Below are positions 24,682 to 33,342 of a stretch of DNA of 36,222 nt, in pieces. The notes beneath the pieces are model-generated. The model saw only the letters and a list, made by a program, of their open reading frames with translations, did no database searches and had not been told where the DNA came from. The DNA comes from CAZLPW01 sp964561495 (GTDB lineage Bacteria > Fidelibacterota > Marinisomatia > Marinisomatales > UBA1611). Position 1 is the first letter of the stretch; each line of letters begins with the position of its first letter. The position numbers were made by a program, and so were the translations under genes. Location: positions 1-36,222 of the forward strand of contig CAZLPW010000015.1 of assembly GCA_964561495.1 (NCBI GenBank). The letters run 5' to 3'.

Positions 24682-26622
24682 TTATTCACCCTCTTCTACT
24701 ATTGATTCTTCATCTTTACTATCTTTTTCAATATTACCTTCTGGCTCAGCGCTACGTGCTTGTTCTAATAATTCCTTTGGAAAATCAATTTTTTCACCAG
24801 TACTTGTATCTTGGTTTTTTAAATAATTTTTGACCTCATCATTAGCTGAGGCAGTTTTAGTATTTCCTGCTAATTCTTCTTTGTACAATATTACTTTTTT
24901 ATCTTCAGGTGATACTTTCATTACAATCCCAGATAAATTAGCACCAATCTCATATTGCGATGCTAAAGAACGCCTATCACGCTTTGACATTTTTCCAAAA
25001 GGAATTATACCTTCAACATCCATTTCAAGCTCAATAATAATACCCTTATCAAGAACTCTAATAATTTTTCCACTAACTTCTTTTCCAGACTCATAATATT
25101 CAACTATCCCAGGCCATGGATCATCCCCCACTTGTCTATAACCAAGTGAAATCCGACGATTCTCCCTTGACACTTCAAGAATTTTTACATCTACTTCTTG
25201 ATCTTTTTCTAAAACTTCCTTTGGATGTCTTACAATTTTTGTCCATGATAAATCAGAAACATGTATAAGACCATCGATACCCTGCTCTATTTCAACGAAT
25301 GCGCCGAATTGAGTCAAATTTTGTATTTTACCTTTTATTGTAGAACCTACTTCTAGTTTTTTCTCAATCTCATCCCAAGGATCAGGAGTCATTTGTTTTA
25401 CACCCAGACTTATTTTCCTTTCTTCTGTATCAATAGATAATACTTTTGCCTCCAAATCATCACCTAAAGAAAATTCTTCTGAAGGATTTTTAATATGCTT
25501 AGTCCATGAAATTTCAGATACATGGATTAAACCCTCCACACCAGGTTCTAATTCAATAAAACATCCATAATTAGTCAAACTAACTACTTTACCACTAACA
25601 ATATTGCCAATAGCATATTTAACCTCGACATCATCCCAAGGTTGAGGGGTCAACTGTTTTAAACCTAATGACACACGCTTACGCTCTTCATCATACTCAA
25701 TAACTTTTACGGTGATTTTTTCATTTAGTTCTACAACTTCTGTTGGATGATTTACCCTACCCCACGAAAGGTCTGTTATATGTAATAAACCATCAATTCC
25801 GCCAAGATCAACAAAAACCCCAAAGTCAGTAATGTTTTTTATCCTACCCTCTAAAATTGATCCGACTTCAAGTTCATTAAATAAGGCATCTCTTTGTTCT
25901 TTTAGGCTCTCTTCTAAAATTACTTTATGAGAAACAACTATATTTTTTCTTGATTCATTAAGTTTAACAATTCTGACTTCAATTTCTTTGTCAAGATAAA
26001 CATCAAAATCTTGAATTGGTCTAACATCAATTTGTGATCCTGGTAAAAAAGCTTGAATAACTCCTAAATCAACAATTAAGCCTCCCTTTATCCTACGAAC
26101 AACTAAACCAGTAATGATTTTTTCGTGTTCATAAGCGTCAATTAATTCATCCCACCTTCGCATAAAATCTGCTTTTTCTTTGGATAGAATTGTATTACCG
26201 CTAGCATTTTCTAGAGCTTCTAAGTATACTTCTACCTGATCACCTATAGAGGGAAGTTCTTTTTCGTTGAACTCACCTCTTTCAATAATCCCTTCTGACT
26301 TAAAACCTATATCAATTAAAACATCCCTATCGTTCATACCAACAACTCGGCCTTTAATTAGCTGTTTTTCAGAGATTTCCACCAGTGTTTTTGAATATGC
26401 CAATTCTTGATCAGGTGTCAATTCATTTTTCAGTTTATCGTCACCCATATCAGATCGTAAAACTGTTTTTATATCATCAAATAAATTAGGATTCAAATAA
26501 TTTTTAATTTTATTTTCCTCTTCAGTAATTACAGCTGGTGTTTCAATAACACTGGCATTTTCAACATCATCATTTGGTGTCTCAATTACCTCTTCTGCTG
26601 TGGTTTCTATTTCACTTTTCAT
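24682..26622 (-). CDS. rpsA: 30S ribosomal protein S1
   Basis: 646 residues, longer than the typical 550-560 because of an acidic N-terminal extension (about 1-70) and an acidic Glu/Asp/Ser-rich tail (about 600-646). Six S1 RNA-binding repeats can be counted, beginning at GRVVGMNDRDVLIDIG, GLVVRRIKGGLIVDLG, GRIKNITDFGVFVDLG, GKVVSLTNYGCFIELE, GKIQNLTQFGAFVEIE and GKIIRVLDKGIIIELE; repeats 3-5 are most canonical (GLIHVSDLSW). S1 helps mRNA bind the 30S subunit. ATG at 26622, one base after the cmk stop; the cmk-rpsA pairing is widespread. Confidence 0.95.
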   Translation of the reverse strand: MKSEIETTAEEVIETPNDDVENASVIETPAVITEEENKIKNYLNPNLFDDIKTVLRSDMGDDKLKNELTPDQELAYSKTLVEISEKQLIKGRVVGMNDRDVLIDIGFKSEGIIERGEFNEKELPSIGDQVEVYLEALENASGNTILSKEKADFMRRWDELIDAYEHEKIITGLVVRRIKGGLIVDLGVIQAFLPGSQIDVRPIQDFDVYLDKEIEVRIVKLNESRKNIVVSHKVILEESLKEQRDALFNELEVGSILEGRIKNITDFGVFVDLGGIDGLLHITDLSWGRVNHPTEVVELNEKITVKVIEYDEERKRVSLGLKQLTPQPWDDVEVKYAIGNIVSGKVVSLTNYGCFIELEPGVEGLIHVSEISWTKHIKNPSEEFSLGDDLEAKVLSIDTEERKISLGVKQMTPDPWDEIEKKLEVGSTIKGKIQNLTQFGAFVEIEQGIDGLIHVSDLSWTKIVRHPKEVLEKDQEVDVKILEVSRENRRISLGYRQVGDDPWPGIVEYYESGKEVSGKIIRVLDKGIIIELEMDVEGIIPFGKMSKRDRRSLASQYEIGANLSGIVMKVSPEDKKVILYKEELAGNTKTASANDEVKNYLKNQDTSTGEKIDFPKELLEQARSAEPEGNIEKDSKDEESIVEEGE

Positions 26623-26623
26623 T

Positions 26624-27289
26624 CTAAAACGTTTCCTTTTTATTTTTTAAATTAATCTTATCAATGATTATGTTCACTACATCGTTGATTTGAATGTGAC
26701 TGGTATCAATTTCAAATGCATCTTTTGCCTTCTTAAGAGGAGAATATTCTCTATTTGAATCTAATTCATCTCTTTCTAAGATGTTTGAAGTAATTTCATC
26801 TATCGAATGAAATTCACCATATGAATCCATTTCTTTTTTCCTTCTCATTGCTCTTGTTTTGATATCCGCTACAAGAAAAAACTTTTTTTCTGCATTAGGG
26901 AAAACGATCGTTCCAATATCTCGACCCTCTAATACACAATCTCTATGATTAGCAACATCTCTTTGAAGTTTTACCATCCATTGCCTAACTAATAAAATTG
27001 AACTTACTTTACTGACTAATGACGATACTTGAATTGAACGCACTTTGTCTGATACATTTATTTTATTCAAATGAATATCATTATGATCATCAAAAGTAAT
27101 ATTATTTTTATTAATAAAATCAACAATGGAATCGTTATCATCAACATTAATTTTTGATTCAATCAAACCCAGAGTCAATGCCCTATACATCGAGCCAGTA
27201 TTAATATGAATAAAATCCAATCTTTTTGAAACAGCTTTTGCAACAGAACTTTTTCCTGTAGCAGCTGACCCATCTATAGCTATTATCAT
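26624..27289 (-). CDS. cmk: Cytidylate kinase
   Basis: 221 residues. P-loop GSAATGKSS (7-15) directly after the first strand, NTGSMYRALT, QRDVANHRDCVLEGRDIGT and the LID/C-terminal ERDELDSNRE with KKAKDAFEIDTS. It phosphorylates CMP and dCMP with ATP. ATG start at 27289; the 62-nt gap upstream is the largest in this part of the operon and holds a hairpin-like GTTGG...CCAAC followed by T on the plus strand, of doubtful meaning. Complete. Confidence 0.95.
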   Translation of the reverse strand: MIIAIDGSAATGKSSVAKAVSKRLDFIHINTGSMYRALTLGLIESKINVDDNDSIVDFINKNNITFDDHNDIHLNKINVSDKVRSIQVSSLVSKVSSILLVRQWMVKLQRDVANHRDCVLEGRDIGTIVFPNAEKKFFLVADIKTRAMRRKKEMDSYGEFHSIDEITSNILERDELDSNREYSPLKKAKDAFEIDTSHIQINDVVNIIIDKINLKNKKETF

Positions 27290-27351
27290 AGATATTTAAT
27301 TCTCAATAAGCTGGCAAAGTTAGGGTTGGAGTGATAAAATCCCAACTTTTT

Positions 27352-28059
27352 TCAATTATGGTTTTTTTTTAATTCTGTAACTTCTTTTTTATCTAATAAT
27401 CGGAAATCGCCTGGTTTGAGACCCCCTAAACCCAATCCAGATATTCTTATTCTATTTATGGATATCAACCTTATCTTCAACCTGTGAAAAATTCTTCTAA
27501 TCTCCCGTTTTTTTCCTTGCATAAGCCGTAAAACAACCTTCGATCTTTTTTTAGATTTAATTTGGCTTAATACATGTGCTTTTCCATGCTCTCCAAAACC
27601 AATATAAATTCCCTTTTTTATTTTCTCTTTTTGAATATTTGAAATTGAATCTTCAATTACAACTTCATAGTCTTTTTCAACTTTGTTTTTTGGGTGCGAA
27701 AGAAACTGATGTAGTTCTCCATCATTAGTGAGTAAGATTGCTCCAGAAGTATTCTTATCTAATCTTCCTATTGGAAAAACACGAGTATTGACTTTAACAC
27801 AATCCATAACAGTTTTCCTATTATGTGTATCTTTAACCGTTGTAATAACTCCTAAAGGTTTATTCAACAAAATGGTCACAGATTTATTGTCAAGTTTAAC
27901 CAATCTATTATCATAACGAATAATATCTTCTTTTTGGACATCATAAGCTGGATCTAAGCACAATGTCCCATTCACAGTAGTTGTTGCAATTTTAATTAAT
28001 TCATCAGCTCTTCTCCTTGAAGCTATCCCTGCTTTTGATAAAAACTTGTTTAGTCTCAT
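27352..28059 (-). CDS. rluB: RluB/RsuA-family pseudouridine synthase
   Basis: 235 residues. An N-terminal S4 RNA-binding domain (MRLNKFLSKAGIASRRRADE) and the RsuA/RluB catalytic core: LLNKPLGVITT, then PIGRLDKNTSGAILLTND with the catalytic Asp101, VEKDYEV, and the C-terminal MQGKKREIRRIFHRL. It isomerises a uridine in rRNA. By order after scpA-scpB it is most likely RluB (23S rRNA, position 2605 in E. coli numbering), as in many genomes, but RluE, RluF or RsuA specificity is not excluded. ATG at 28059, 16 nt after scpB. Confidence 0.9.
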   Translation of the reverse strand: MRLNKFLSKAGIASRRRADELIKIATTTVNGTLCLDPAYDVQKEDIIRYDNRLVKLDNKSVTILLNKPLGVITTVKDTHNRKTVMDCVKVNTRVFPIGRLDKNTSGAILLTNDGELHQFLSHPKNKVEKDYEVVIEDSISNIQKEKIKKGIYIGFGEHGKAHVLSQIKSKKRSKVVLRLMQGKKREIRRIFHRLKIRLISINRIRISGLGLGGLKPGDFRLLDKKEVTELKKNHN

Positions 28060-28075
28060 ATCTTTTAATTTCTAT

Positions 28076-28669
28076 TTATAAATTTGAACCATTTTCATTT
28101 TTATTAATTTCATTAAATGCCTCTATCTGCTGACCTAGAGTTGTATCTGATTCCAAAATTTCATTTATTTCTTTTAGTTTTGGTAAATCAGAAAGATGGT
28201 TTAAACCAAAATGTTCAAGAAAAGCTTTTGATGTATTGTATAACAACGGTCTCCCTGGTCCAGAATCTCTACCTTTGATAGCAATCAACTTTTTATTTAA
28301 TAATGTTTTAATTACTCCACTTGAATCTACTCCTCTAATTGCTTCTATTTCATAACGGCTTATTGGCTGTTTGTAAGCAATAATTGATAATGTATCCATT
28401 GCAGGCGATGATAATGTTAATTTATCTGAATTAGACAACATTAATCTTATGTAATGTTCAAATTCTTCTAAAGAAACAAGTTGAAACCCTCCCGCAATAG
28501 AAATAATCTCAAAGGAATGTGATTCTTTCTTATATATAGTATTTAAAGATAAAACCACTTTTTTTAAATCTGGCGGGTTTTTTGGAAAGATTTTATTTAT
28601 AACCATTTGGTTAATAGGATCTGGACTAGCAAATAAAAGAGCTTCAATTATTTTTAAGTTGTTGTTCAA
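28076..28669 (-). CDS. scpB: Segregation and condensation protein B
   Basis: 197 residues of two winged-helix domains: IIEALLFASPDPI, FEIISIAGGFQLVSLEEFEH, and the hallmark LSSPAMDTLSIIAYKQPISR with YEIEAIRGVDSSGVIKTLL and GRDSGPGRPLLYNTS. ScpB dimers bind ScpA and the SMC ATPase in the condensin complex. Start TTG at 28669, supported by an AAGGA-type Shine-Dalgarno sequence about 9 nt upstream; no ATG fits the conserved N-terminus. Five bases separate it from scpA. Confidence 0.95.
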   Translation of the reverse strand: MNNNLKIIEALLFASPDPINQMVINKIFPKNPPDLKKVVLSLNTIYKKESHSFEIISIAGGFQLVSLEEFEHYIRLMLSNSDKLTLSSPAMDTLSIIAYKQPISRYEIEAIRGVDSSGVIKTLLNKKLIAIKGRDSGPGRPLLYNTSKAFLEHFGLNHLSDLPKLKEINEILESDTTLGQQIEAFNEINKNENGSNL

Positions 28670-28674
28670 TCTAA

Positions 28675-29403
28675 TTAATTTCCTTTGATAATATGAATTA
28701 ATTCAATATCGCTAAAATTTTCTATTTGTTTTAAAGAACAGGTTCCATCTCGAACTAGTTCAAGTATAGCCAAAAATGTAACTATGATTTGGATCCTTGA
28801 CTCTAAGCGATTCAATAAATTTGAAAATTTTAGACAACCATCTCCATCAAAATGCTTAAAAATAAATTCCTTTTGTTGGTCAAGGCTTATTTTTTCTCTA
28901 TTTAATTCAAATGGGGTTATAACAGGACGATTTTTGAGTGCATCACTGAACATTTTTGCAAGGTCATAAAGAGTTAAATCACTAAGCACTTGTACTATGT
29001 CATTATTTTCTTGAAAATCATCTACTCTTACATATTTTCTAGTAAAAATATGACTCCGTTTCTCTGCCAATGATTTTAACATATCTGCCCCATCAGTATA
29101 TCTCTTGTATTCTATTAACCTTTGGACCAATTCAGTTCTAGGGTCAACAACCTCGCCATCATCATCAACAATTTGTCTTGGAAGCATCATCCTTACTTTT
29201 ACTCTCATTAAGATAGATACCATATCAATAAAATCTCCAGCGACTACCAAATTCATTTGTTTCCAAGTATCTATAACCTTTATAAACTCTTCAGTAATTT
29301 TAGCAATCGGTATATCATATATATCTAACTCATCTCTTTTTATAAAATACAATAATAAATCTAGTGGCCCTTTAAAATTATTAATATGAACCTGATAAGA
29401 CAT
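28675..29403 (-). CDS. scpA: Segregation and condensation protein A
   Basis: 242 residues, a kleisin. N-terminal HINNFKGPLDLLLYFIKRDE and LDIYDIPIAKITEEFI, then AGDFIDMVSILMRVKVRMMLP and an acidic linker (VDDDGEVVDPRTELVQRLIEYKR), ending with the winged helix FSNLLNRLESRIQIIVTFLA and ILELVRDG. It bridges the SMC heads and binds ScpB. ATG at 29403 begins two bases after the trpS stop. Typical size, no defect. Confidence 0.96.
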   Translation of the reverse strand: MSYQVHINNFKGPLDLLLYFIKRDELDIYDIPIAKITEEFIKVIDTWKQMNLVVAGDFIDMVSILMRVKVRMMLPRQIVDDDGEVVDPRTELVQRLIEYKRYTDGADMLKSLAEKRSHIFTRKYVRVDDFQENNDIVQVLSDLTLYDLAKMFSDALKNRPVITPFELNREKISLDQQKEFIFKHFDGDGCLKFSNLLNRLESRIQIIVTFLAILELVRDGTCSLKQIENFSDIELIHIIKGN

Positions 29404-29405
29404 TT

Positions 29406-30404
29406 TTAGATAGTCAATCCTATTGCTGATCTAACTCTATCAATTACATTATCAGCTATTTCTCCAGCTTTTCCTGCACCATACTCCAGTATTTCATTTA
29501 TTTCTTTAGGGTTGCTCTTATAAAATTCTCTTTTTTTGCGAAATGGTTCAAAATAGTCCATCACCAATTCAAAAAGTTCTACTTTTAAATCACCATAACG
29601 GAGACCAGGATTATCATATCTATTTTTTAAATCAATAAAACCAGAATCATCTAAAAATAAAGAAAAAATTTTAAAAAGAGCATTATCCTTATCTTTTGGT
29701 TCATCTACAGCAGCATTATCAGTAATTATAGACATTATTTTTTTTCTAATTTCCTTTTCGCTAGAAAAAATAGGAATAGTATTTTCATAGGATTTACTCA
29801 TTTTTTCACCATCTATGCCAGGTATTAGCTGTTTTTGATTCTCAATCTCTGGCTCTGGAACTACAAATACTTTAGAATAGATATTATTAAATCGATTTGC
29901 AATATCGCGCGTGATTTCTAGATGCTGTTTTTGGTCTTTGCCGACAGGAACTATTTGCGTATCAAAACATAAAATATCAGATGCCATTAAAATCGGATAA
30001 GAATAAAGACCCATGTTAGACTTAATCCCCTGATTGATTTTATCTTTATAAGATGTAGATCTGTCCATCATTCCAGTTCCAACAATCGGGGAAAGTATCC
30101 AAGCTAATTCAGTGACTTGTGGCACATCTGATTGAAGCCAAAAGGTGGACTTTTGAGGATCAATACCTAGGGCTAAAAAATCGCAAACCGCATTAAATGT
30201 ATTTTTTTTTAAATTTTCTTTAGAAGGATTTGTAGTTAGTGCATGATAATTAGCTATAAAACAATAAAGATCATAACGTTCTTGGTATTCTACCATCCTT
30301 TGCATCATTCCAAAATAATTTCCTAGATGTAATGAACCAGACGGTTGTATACCGCTTAAAACTCGATGATTCCTTTTTTGTGTATCTATTTTAGAAGTTT
30401 TCAT
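29406..30404 (-). CDS. trpS: Tryptophan--tRNA ligase
   Basis: 332 residues, class I aminoacyl-tRNA synthetase. HIGH-equivalent SGSLHLGNYFG (22-32), LWILQSDVP-like region (FWLQSDVPQVTELAW), MASDILCFD, VPVGKDQKQHLEITRD and the KMSKS loop GEKMSKSYENTI (199-210). It charges tRNA-Trp. ATG at 30404; 12 nt after the HNH gene. Complete. Confidence 0.97.
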   Translation of the reverse strand: MKTSKIDTQKRNHRVLSGIQPSGSLHLGNYFGMMQRMVEYQERYDLYCFIANYHALTTNPSKENLKKNTFNAVCDFLALGIDPQKSTFWLQSDVPQVTELAWILSPIVGTGMMDRSTSYKDKINQGIKSNMGLYSYPILMASDILCFDTQIVPVGKDQKQHLEITRDIANRFNNIYSKVFVVPEPEIENQKQLIPGIDGEKMSKSYENTIPIFSSEKEIRKKIMSIITDNAAVDEPKDKDNALFKIFSLFLDDSGFIDLKNRYDNPGLRYGDLKVELFELVMDYFEPFRKKREFYKSNPKEINEILEYGAGKAGEIADNVIDRVRSAIGLTI

Positions 30405-30416
30405 TAAAATAAAGTT

Positions 30417-30965
30417 TTAGAAACTCTCCATGAAAACATATGGCCTCCAAGCATTTTGTTGGTCTTTTGCAAATTTTTGAAAATAATGAATTCTATTTGG
30501 TCGTTTTGGTTGTTTTATTAAGGGCATGCTAGCTAATTCAGGTGTTCTATCTCCCTTTTTTTGATTGCAGGATTTACAAGCAGTAACAAGATTTTCCCAA
30601 ATATCTAAGCCACCGTGTACTTTAGGCTTAACATGATCAATTGTCAGTGGACCTTTTAATGTTAAACAATATTGGCAGGTAAATTCATCACGAGAAAGAA
30701 TATTTTTTCTATTTAATTCAATTGCAAGATTTTTATATCTAACATACCATTTTACTTTTACAACACTTGGAAGTTTTAATGAAATAGATGGGCTCTTAAC
30801 TTTTTCATTATAACTTTCCAAAATATCAATTTTGTTTAAAAAATTCATACAAATAGCTCTTTGAGTAGTGCAAATTGACATGGGCGAATAATCAGCATTC
30901 AAAACCAAAACTATACGATTCATCAATGAATTACTAACTTTTGATTTTTTATAGGTATTACTCAT
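30417..30965 (-). CDS. HNH endonuclease-domain protein
   Basis: 182 residues. A conserved N-terminal part (RIVLVLNADYSPMS) then a zinc-coordinated HNH fold: CQYC (97-100), LTIDHVKPKVHGG (Asp110-His111), ENLVTACKSCNQKKGD (Asn125, Cys130, Cys133). All metal and catalytic positions are present. Proteins of this length and layout are common and conserved in Bacteroidetes, Cyanobacteria and related groups, outside phages and restriction systems, and their biological role is unclear. The ATG at 30965 overlaps the NlpC/P60 stop by four bases, placing it in the trpS-scp operon. Confidence 0.85.
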   Translation of the reverse strand: MSNTYKKSKVSNSLMNRIVLVLNADYSPMSICTTQRAICMNFLNKIDILESYNEKVKSPSISLKLPSVVKVKWYVRYKNLAIELNRKNILSRDEFTCQYCLTLKGPLTIDHVKPKVHGGLDIWENLVTACKSCNQKKGDRTPELASMPLIKQPKRPNRIHYFQKFAKDQQNAWRPYVFMESF

Positions 30966-31706
30966 TCAGAAAATTTTAATCTTAAGGAATGGCTTGAAAC
31001 AAGTTTTTCACTTAGCTCCTTACTAAAATCAATATTATTTTCATCAAGACTCTCTTCTTTTACCCAACCTTGGCAGTGGATTATACCATAACCTCCAGTT
31101 GAAAAACCAACATGATTTATAATCCCATCCTCTCCAAAAATATGGATATCACCTGGCTTCGATTTTNNNNNNNNNNNNNNNNNCTAAAAAATAATCTCTT
31201 TGATACGTAGAGTCCCTAGGAATGCGCATTCCTGCTGCAAGACAAACCATTTGAATAAAGCCAGAACAATCAAATCCTAAAGAAGATTTTCCACCCCAAC
31301 GATATGGGCATCCTATTAAAGATCTGGCTAAGTCTAATATTTTGTCAGGCTCTGGTTTTAATAAAAGTGAAACGGTTTTTTGCTTTGAGATAAGCGAATT
31401 TTTATTTGATAAAATCATTTTTTCATTTTTTATCAAAATACGCGTTCCAAACGGAAGTTCGCCTTTGGTGGTTACCATATGAGTAGCACTAAATGGTCGA
31501 TCATCAAAATATCCATAAAATGTTTTTACCCAACTTTGGTAACCATCTTCCTGCTCTAGATATACCCAATCTCCAAAAGTCTTCAATACCTTACCTGATT
31601 CGCCACATAATAATTCTGATACCTTGTTTTTTTTAAAACTAGGTCCATTATAGGATGGAGCAATCAAAGCGGTAATGATAAACCATGAATCATTAATTAA
31701 TGCCAT
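30962..31706 (-). CDS. NlpC/P60-family cell wall peptidase, interrupted by an assembly gap
   Basis: N-terminal SH3b-like region (about 25-65), then the NlpC/P60 domain: IGCPYRWGGKSSLGFDCSGF with catalytic Cys147 and IPRDSTYQ. After 17 Ns (31167-31183), the plus-1-shifted frame continues KPGDIHIFGEDGIINHVGF (catalytic His) and YGIIHCQGWVKEE to a TGA at 30962-30964. The total length, 745 nt, is one base off a multiple of three, so the N-run is not the true gap length (16 or 19 would restore the frame). The family hydrolyses D-gamma-Glu-diaminopimelate links in peptidoglycan. No signal peptide is evident. ATG at 31706 starts the second minus-strand operon. Confidence 0.85.
31167..31183. other. 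Assembly gap (17 N)
   Basis: Seventeen undetermined bases within the NlpC/P60 gene. Both flanks are coding in different frames, so the number of Ns does not equal the real missing length. It is not a biological feature. Confidence 0.98.
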
Positions 31707-32007
31707 AGAAAAAATTATTTTATCTAAACAAAAATAAAAATGTTATTCATCATTTATTTTTAACTAATTATTAATAGTATAAAACAATCAATCGTTGAAA
31801 AATAAAATTAGATATTAATTAATCATTATTACTAATATCCACCTTAGGTATTTAAAATAAATATTTACCTCTTAAAAAAAATCAATTATTTTTAAAATAA
31901 AACTTTATTAAATCTATAACTATTTCATTATTTGGTTTGATCATACAATTAAACGTTTTAGTAAGCTAGAAGGGGAATACCAAGTATTAACATGAGGACA
32001 ATTGACA
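31707..32007. promoter_or_regulatory. Divergent AT-rich intergenic region
   Basis: 301 nt between the minus-strand nlpC operon and the plus-strand lipoprotein gene, so promoters for both directions are expected. It is very AT-rich with many TAAT/ATTA stretches and I cannot single out a reliable promoter pair. GAGGA at 31994-31998 is a good ribosome binding site 9 nt before ATG 32008. I see no riboswitch-like conserved element, including no cobalamin-box motif. Confidence 0.4.
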
Positions 32008-33018
32008 ATGAATAAATTTGTTTCAGGTTTGATAACTATATTGTTATTAATAATTGGTTGTAGTAATAATACAATATCATCGATAGAACCAATAGCGAAA
32101 GAATGGATTTTTGTTGCTAATGAAGGTAACTATGGGGCAAGTAATGGTTCGTTGTCTATGATCAATAATGATGGAGAAGTCTACCATATAGAAGAAGTAG
32201 GGGATGTAGTACAATCCTTAGAAGTCTATAAAGACAAACTATTGGTTTTAGTAAATAATAGTCATATGATTAAAGTCTATGATATAACAGAAGATGGTTT
32301 AAGATTACCTGGTATAGAAATTTCAACAAGCAACTCAAGTCCAAGAGAACTTGTTGTGGTAAATGATAAGGTGTATTTTACTAATTGGAATACAAAGGAT
32401 GTAAAGGTACTAAACCTATTTAACTATTCAATAGAAACTTCTATATCAGTTGATGGGCTCCCAGAATCAATAGTTTCAGATGGTTCATACCTTTGGGTAG
32501 GGATTATGATGAATGCTGATTATAGTTCAGCAAGTAGTGTAGTTAAAATTGATATAGACGCTAAATCAATAGTTGAAACATATGAGGTGGGATTAGGTCC
32601 AACTTCATTAGTTTTAGATGGTAATGATGTTTATGTAGCTAGAACATTCTATGATGAAAATTGGATTCCATTTTATGGCTCAAGCAAGATAGATGGTTAT
32701 GATATTAAAATAAATAATTATGGATTAGGAGTAGCCTGTGGTGGTGCTGTTATGAAATATAACAATGAAATATATCGTTCATATAATGGTGGGATTGCAC
32801 CATTGGAATATAACTTAGATATTAGAACATCTTCGAGAATAGGTTCCTACGATCAATCTCAAGTCTATTCTACAGAAGTTATAGGTGATTACATATATTT
32901 TGGTATCACAGATTATACTACAATAAATAAAGTTAAAAAAGTAGATGCTAATGGCGATGAAGTTGCTTCATATGATGTAGGAATATTACCTGGTGATTTT
33001 TCAGTTTGGAAAAAATAA
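32008..33018 (+). CDS. DUF5074/YncE-like beta-propeller lipoprotein
   Basis: 336 residues from ATG 32008; the in-frame TTG at 32002 is only 3 nt from the GAGGA site and is not used. Lipoprotein signal MNKFVSGLITILLLIIGCSN with lipobox Cys18. The mature part is a series of blade-like repeats: WIFVANEGNYGASNGSLSMI, LVVVNDKVYFTNWNTKDVKV, SIVSDGSYLWVGI, LVLDGNDVYVARTFYD and KVDANGDEVASYDVGILPG, as in YncE/DUF5074 seven-bladed propellers. Some Bacteroides members of this class bind cobalamin at the cell surface (BtuG); nothing in the neighbourhood supports that ligand here. It stands alone on the plus strand, followed by a decayed stretch. Confidence 0.8.
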   Translation: MNKFVSGLITILLLIIGCSNNTISSIEPIAKEWIFVANEGNYGASNGSLSMINNDGEVYHIEEVGDVVQSLEVYKDKLLVLVNNSHMIKVYDITEDGLRLPGIEISTSNSSPRELVVVNDKVYFTNWNTKDVKVLNLFNYSIETSISVDGLPESIVSDGSYLWVGIMMNADYSSASSVVKIDIDAKSIVETYEVGLGPTSLVLDGNDVYVARTFYDENWIPFYGSSKIDGYDIKINNYGLGVACGGAVMKYNNEIYRSYNGGIAPLEYNLDIRTSSRIGSYDQSQVYSTEVIGDYIYFGITDYTTINKVKKVDANGDEVASYDVGILPGDFSVWKK

Positions 33019-33032
33019 TACTTGAATTTTTT

Positions 33033-33305
33033 AGAGATGAAGTTACCATTATTAAATATGGCGCTTGTCTGGTTTCTGGATAGGGTATTATGAAATTTAA
33101 TCAATAAGTTTATAGAAGATTTGATAGTTGAGCTATCCTAGTTAATCCTGATTTAAGTTTAGAATCTTCTCTTAAAACTGGTGCATTTAATAACTTATAT
33201 TAAGCAGGATTAAACATAGATTGTATTTTCTTAATTACTAGCGACTATTTTGCACCTAATACATTTAAGGTCTATAATTCTCTTTCTGAATACATTCAAT
33301 ATTAA
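33033..33305 (+). pseudogene. Possible remnant of a decayed coding sequence
   Basis: One frame reads like protein for about 90 codons but carries stops at 33081, 33105, 33129 and 33201. Pieces include EVTIIKYGACLVSG, AILVNPDLSLESSLKTGAFN and AGLNIDCIFLITSDYFAPNT, ending NSLSEYIQY before TAA at 33303. The last 58 codons have a single internal stop. I do not recognise the ancestor. The whole interval from 33019 to 33342 has no intact gene. An alternative is plain non-coding DNA that happens to look coding. Confidence 0.35.
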
Positions 33306-33342
33306 AATAAAAATGTATTTGCAGTAGACTATTTAGTATGAA

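Noticed and set aside
27290..27351. Plus-strand terminator between cmk and the rluB-type gene
   Set aside because: GTTGG and CCAAC can pair (5 bp) and a T-run follows, but no plus-strand gene ends nearby; it may be chance.
31707..32007. Cobalamin riboswitch upstream of the propeller lipoprotein
   Set aside because: No conserved B12-box sequence is visible; the BtuG-like idea rests only on fold similarity.
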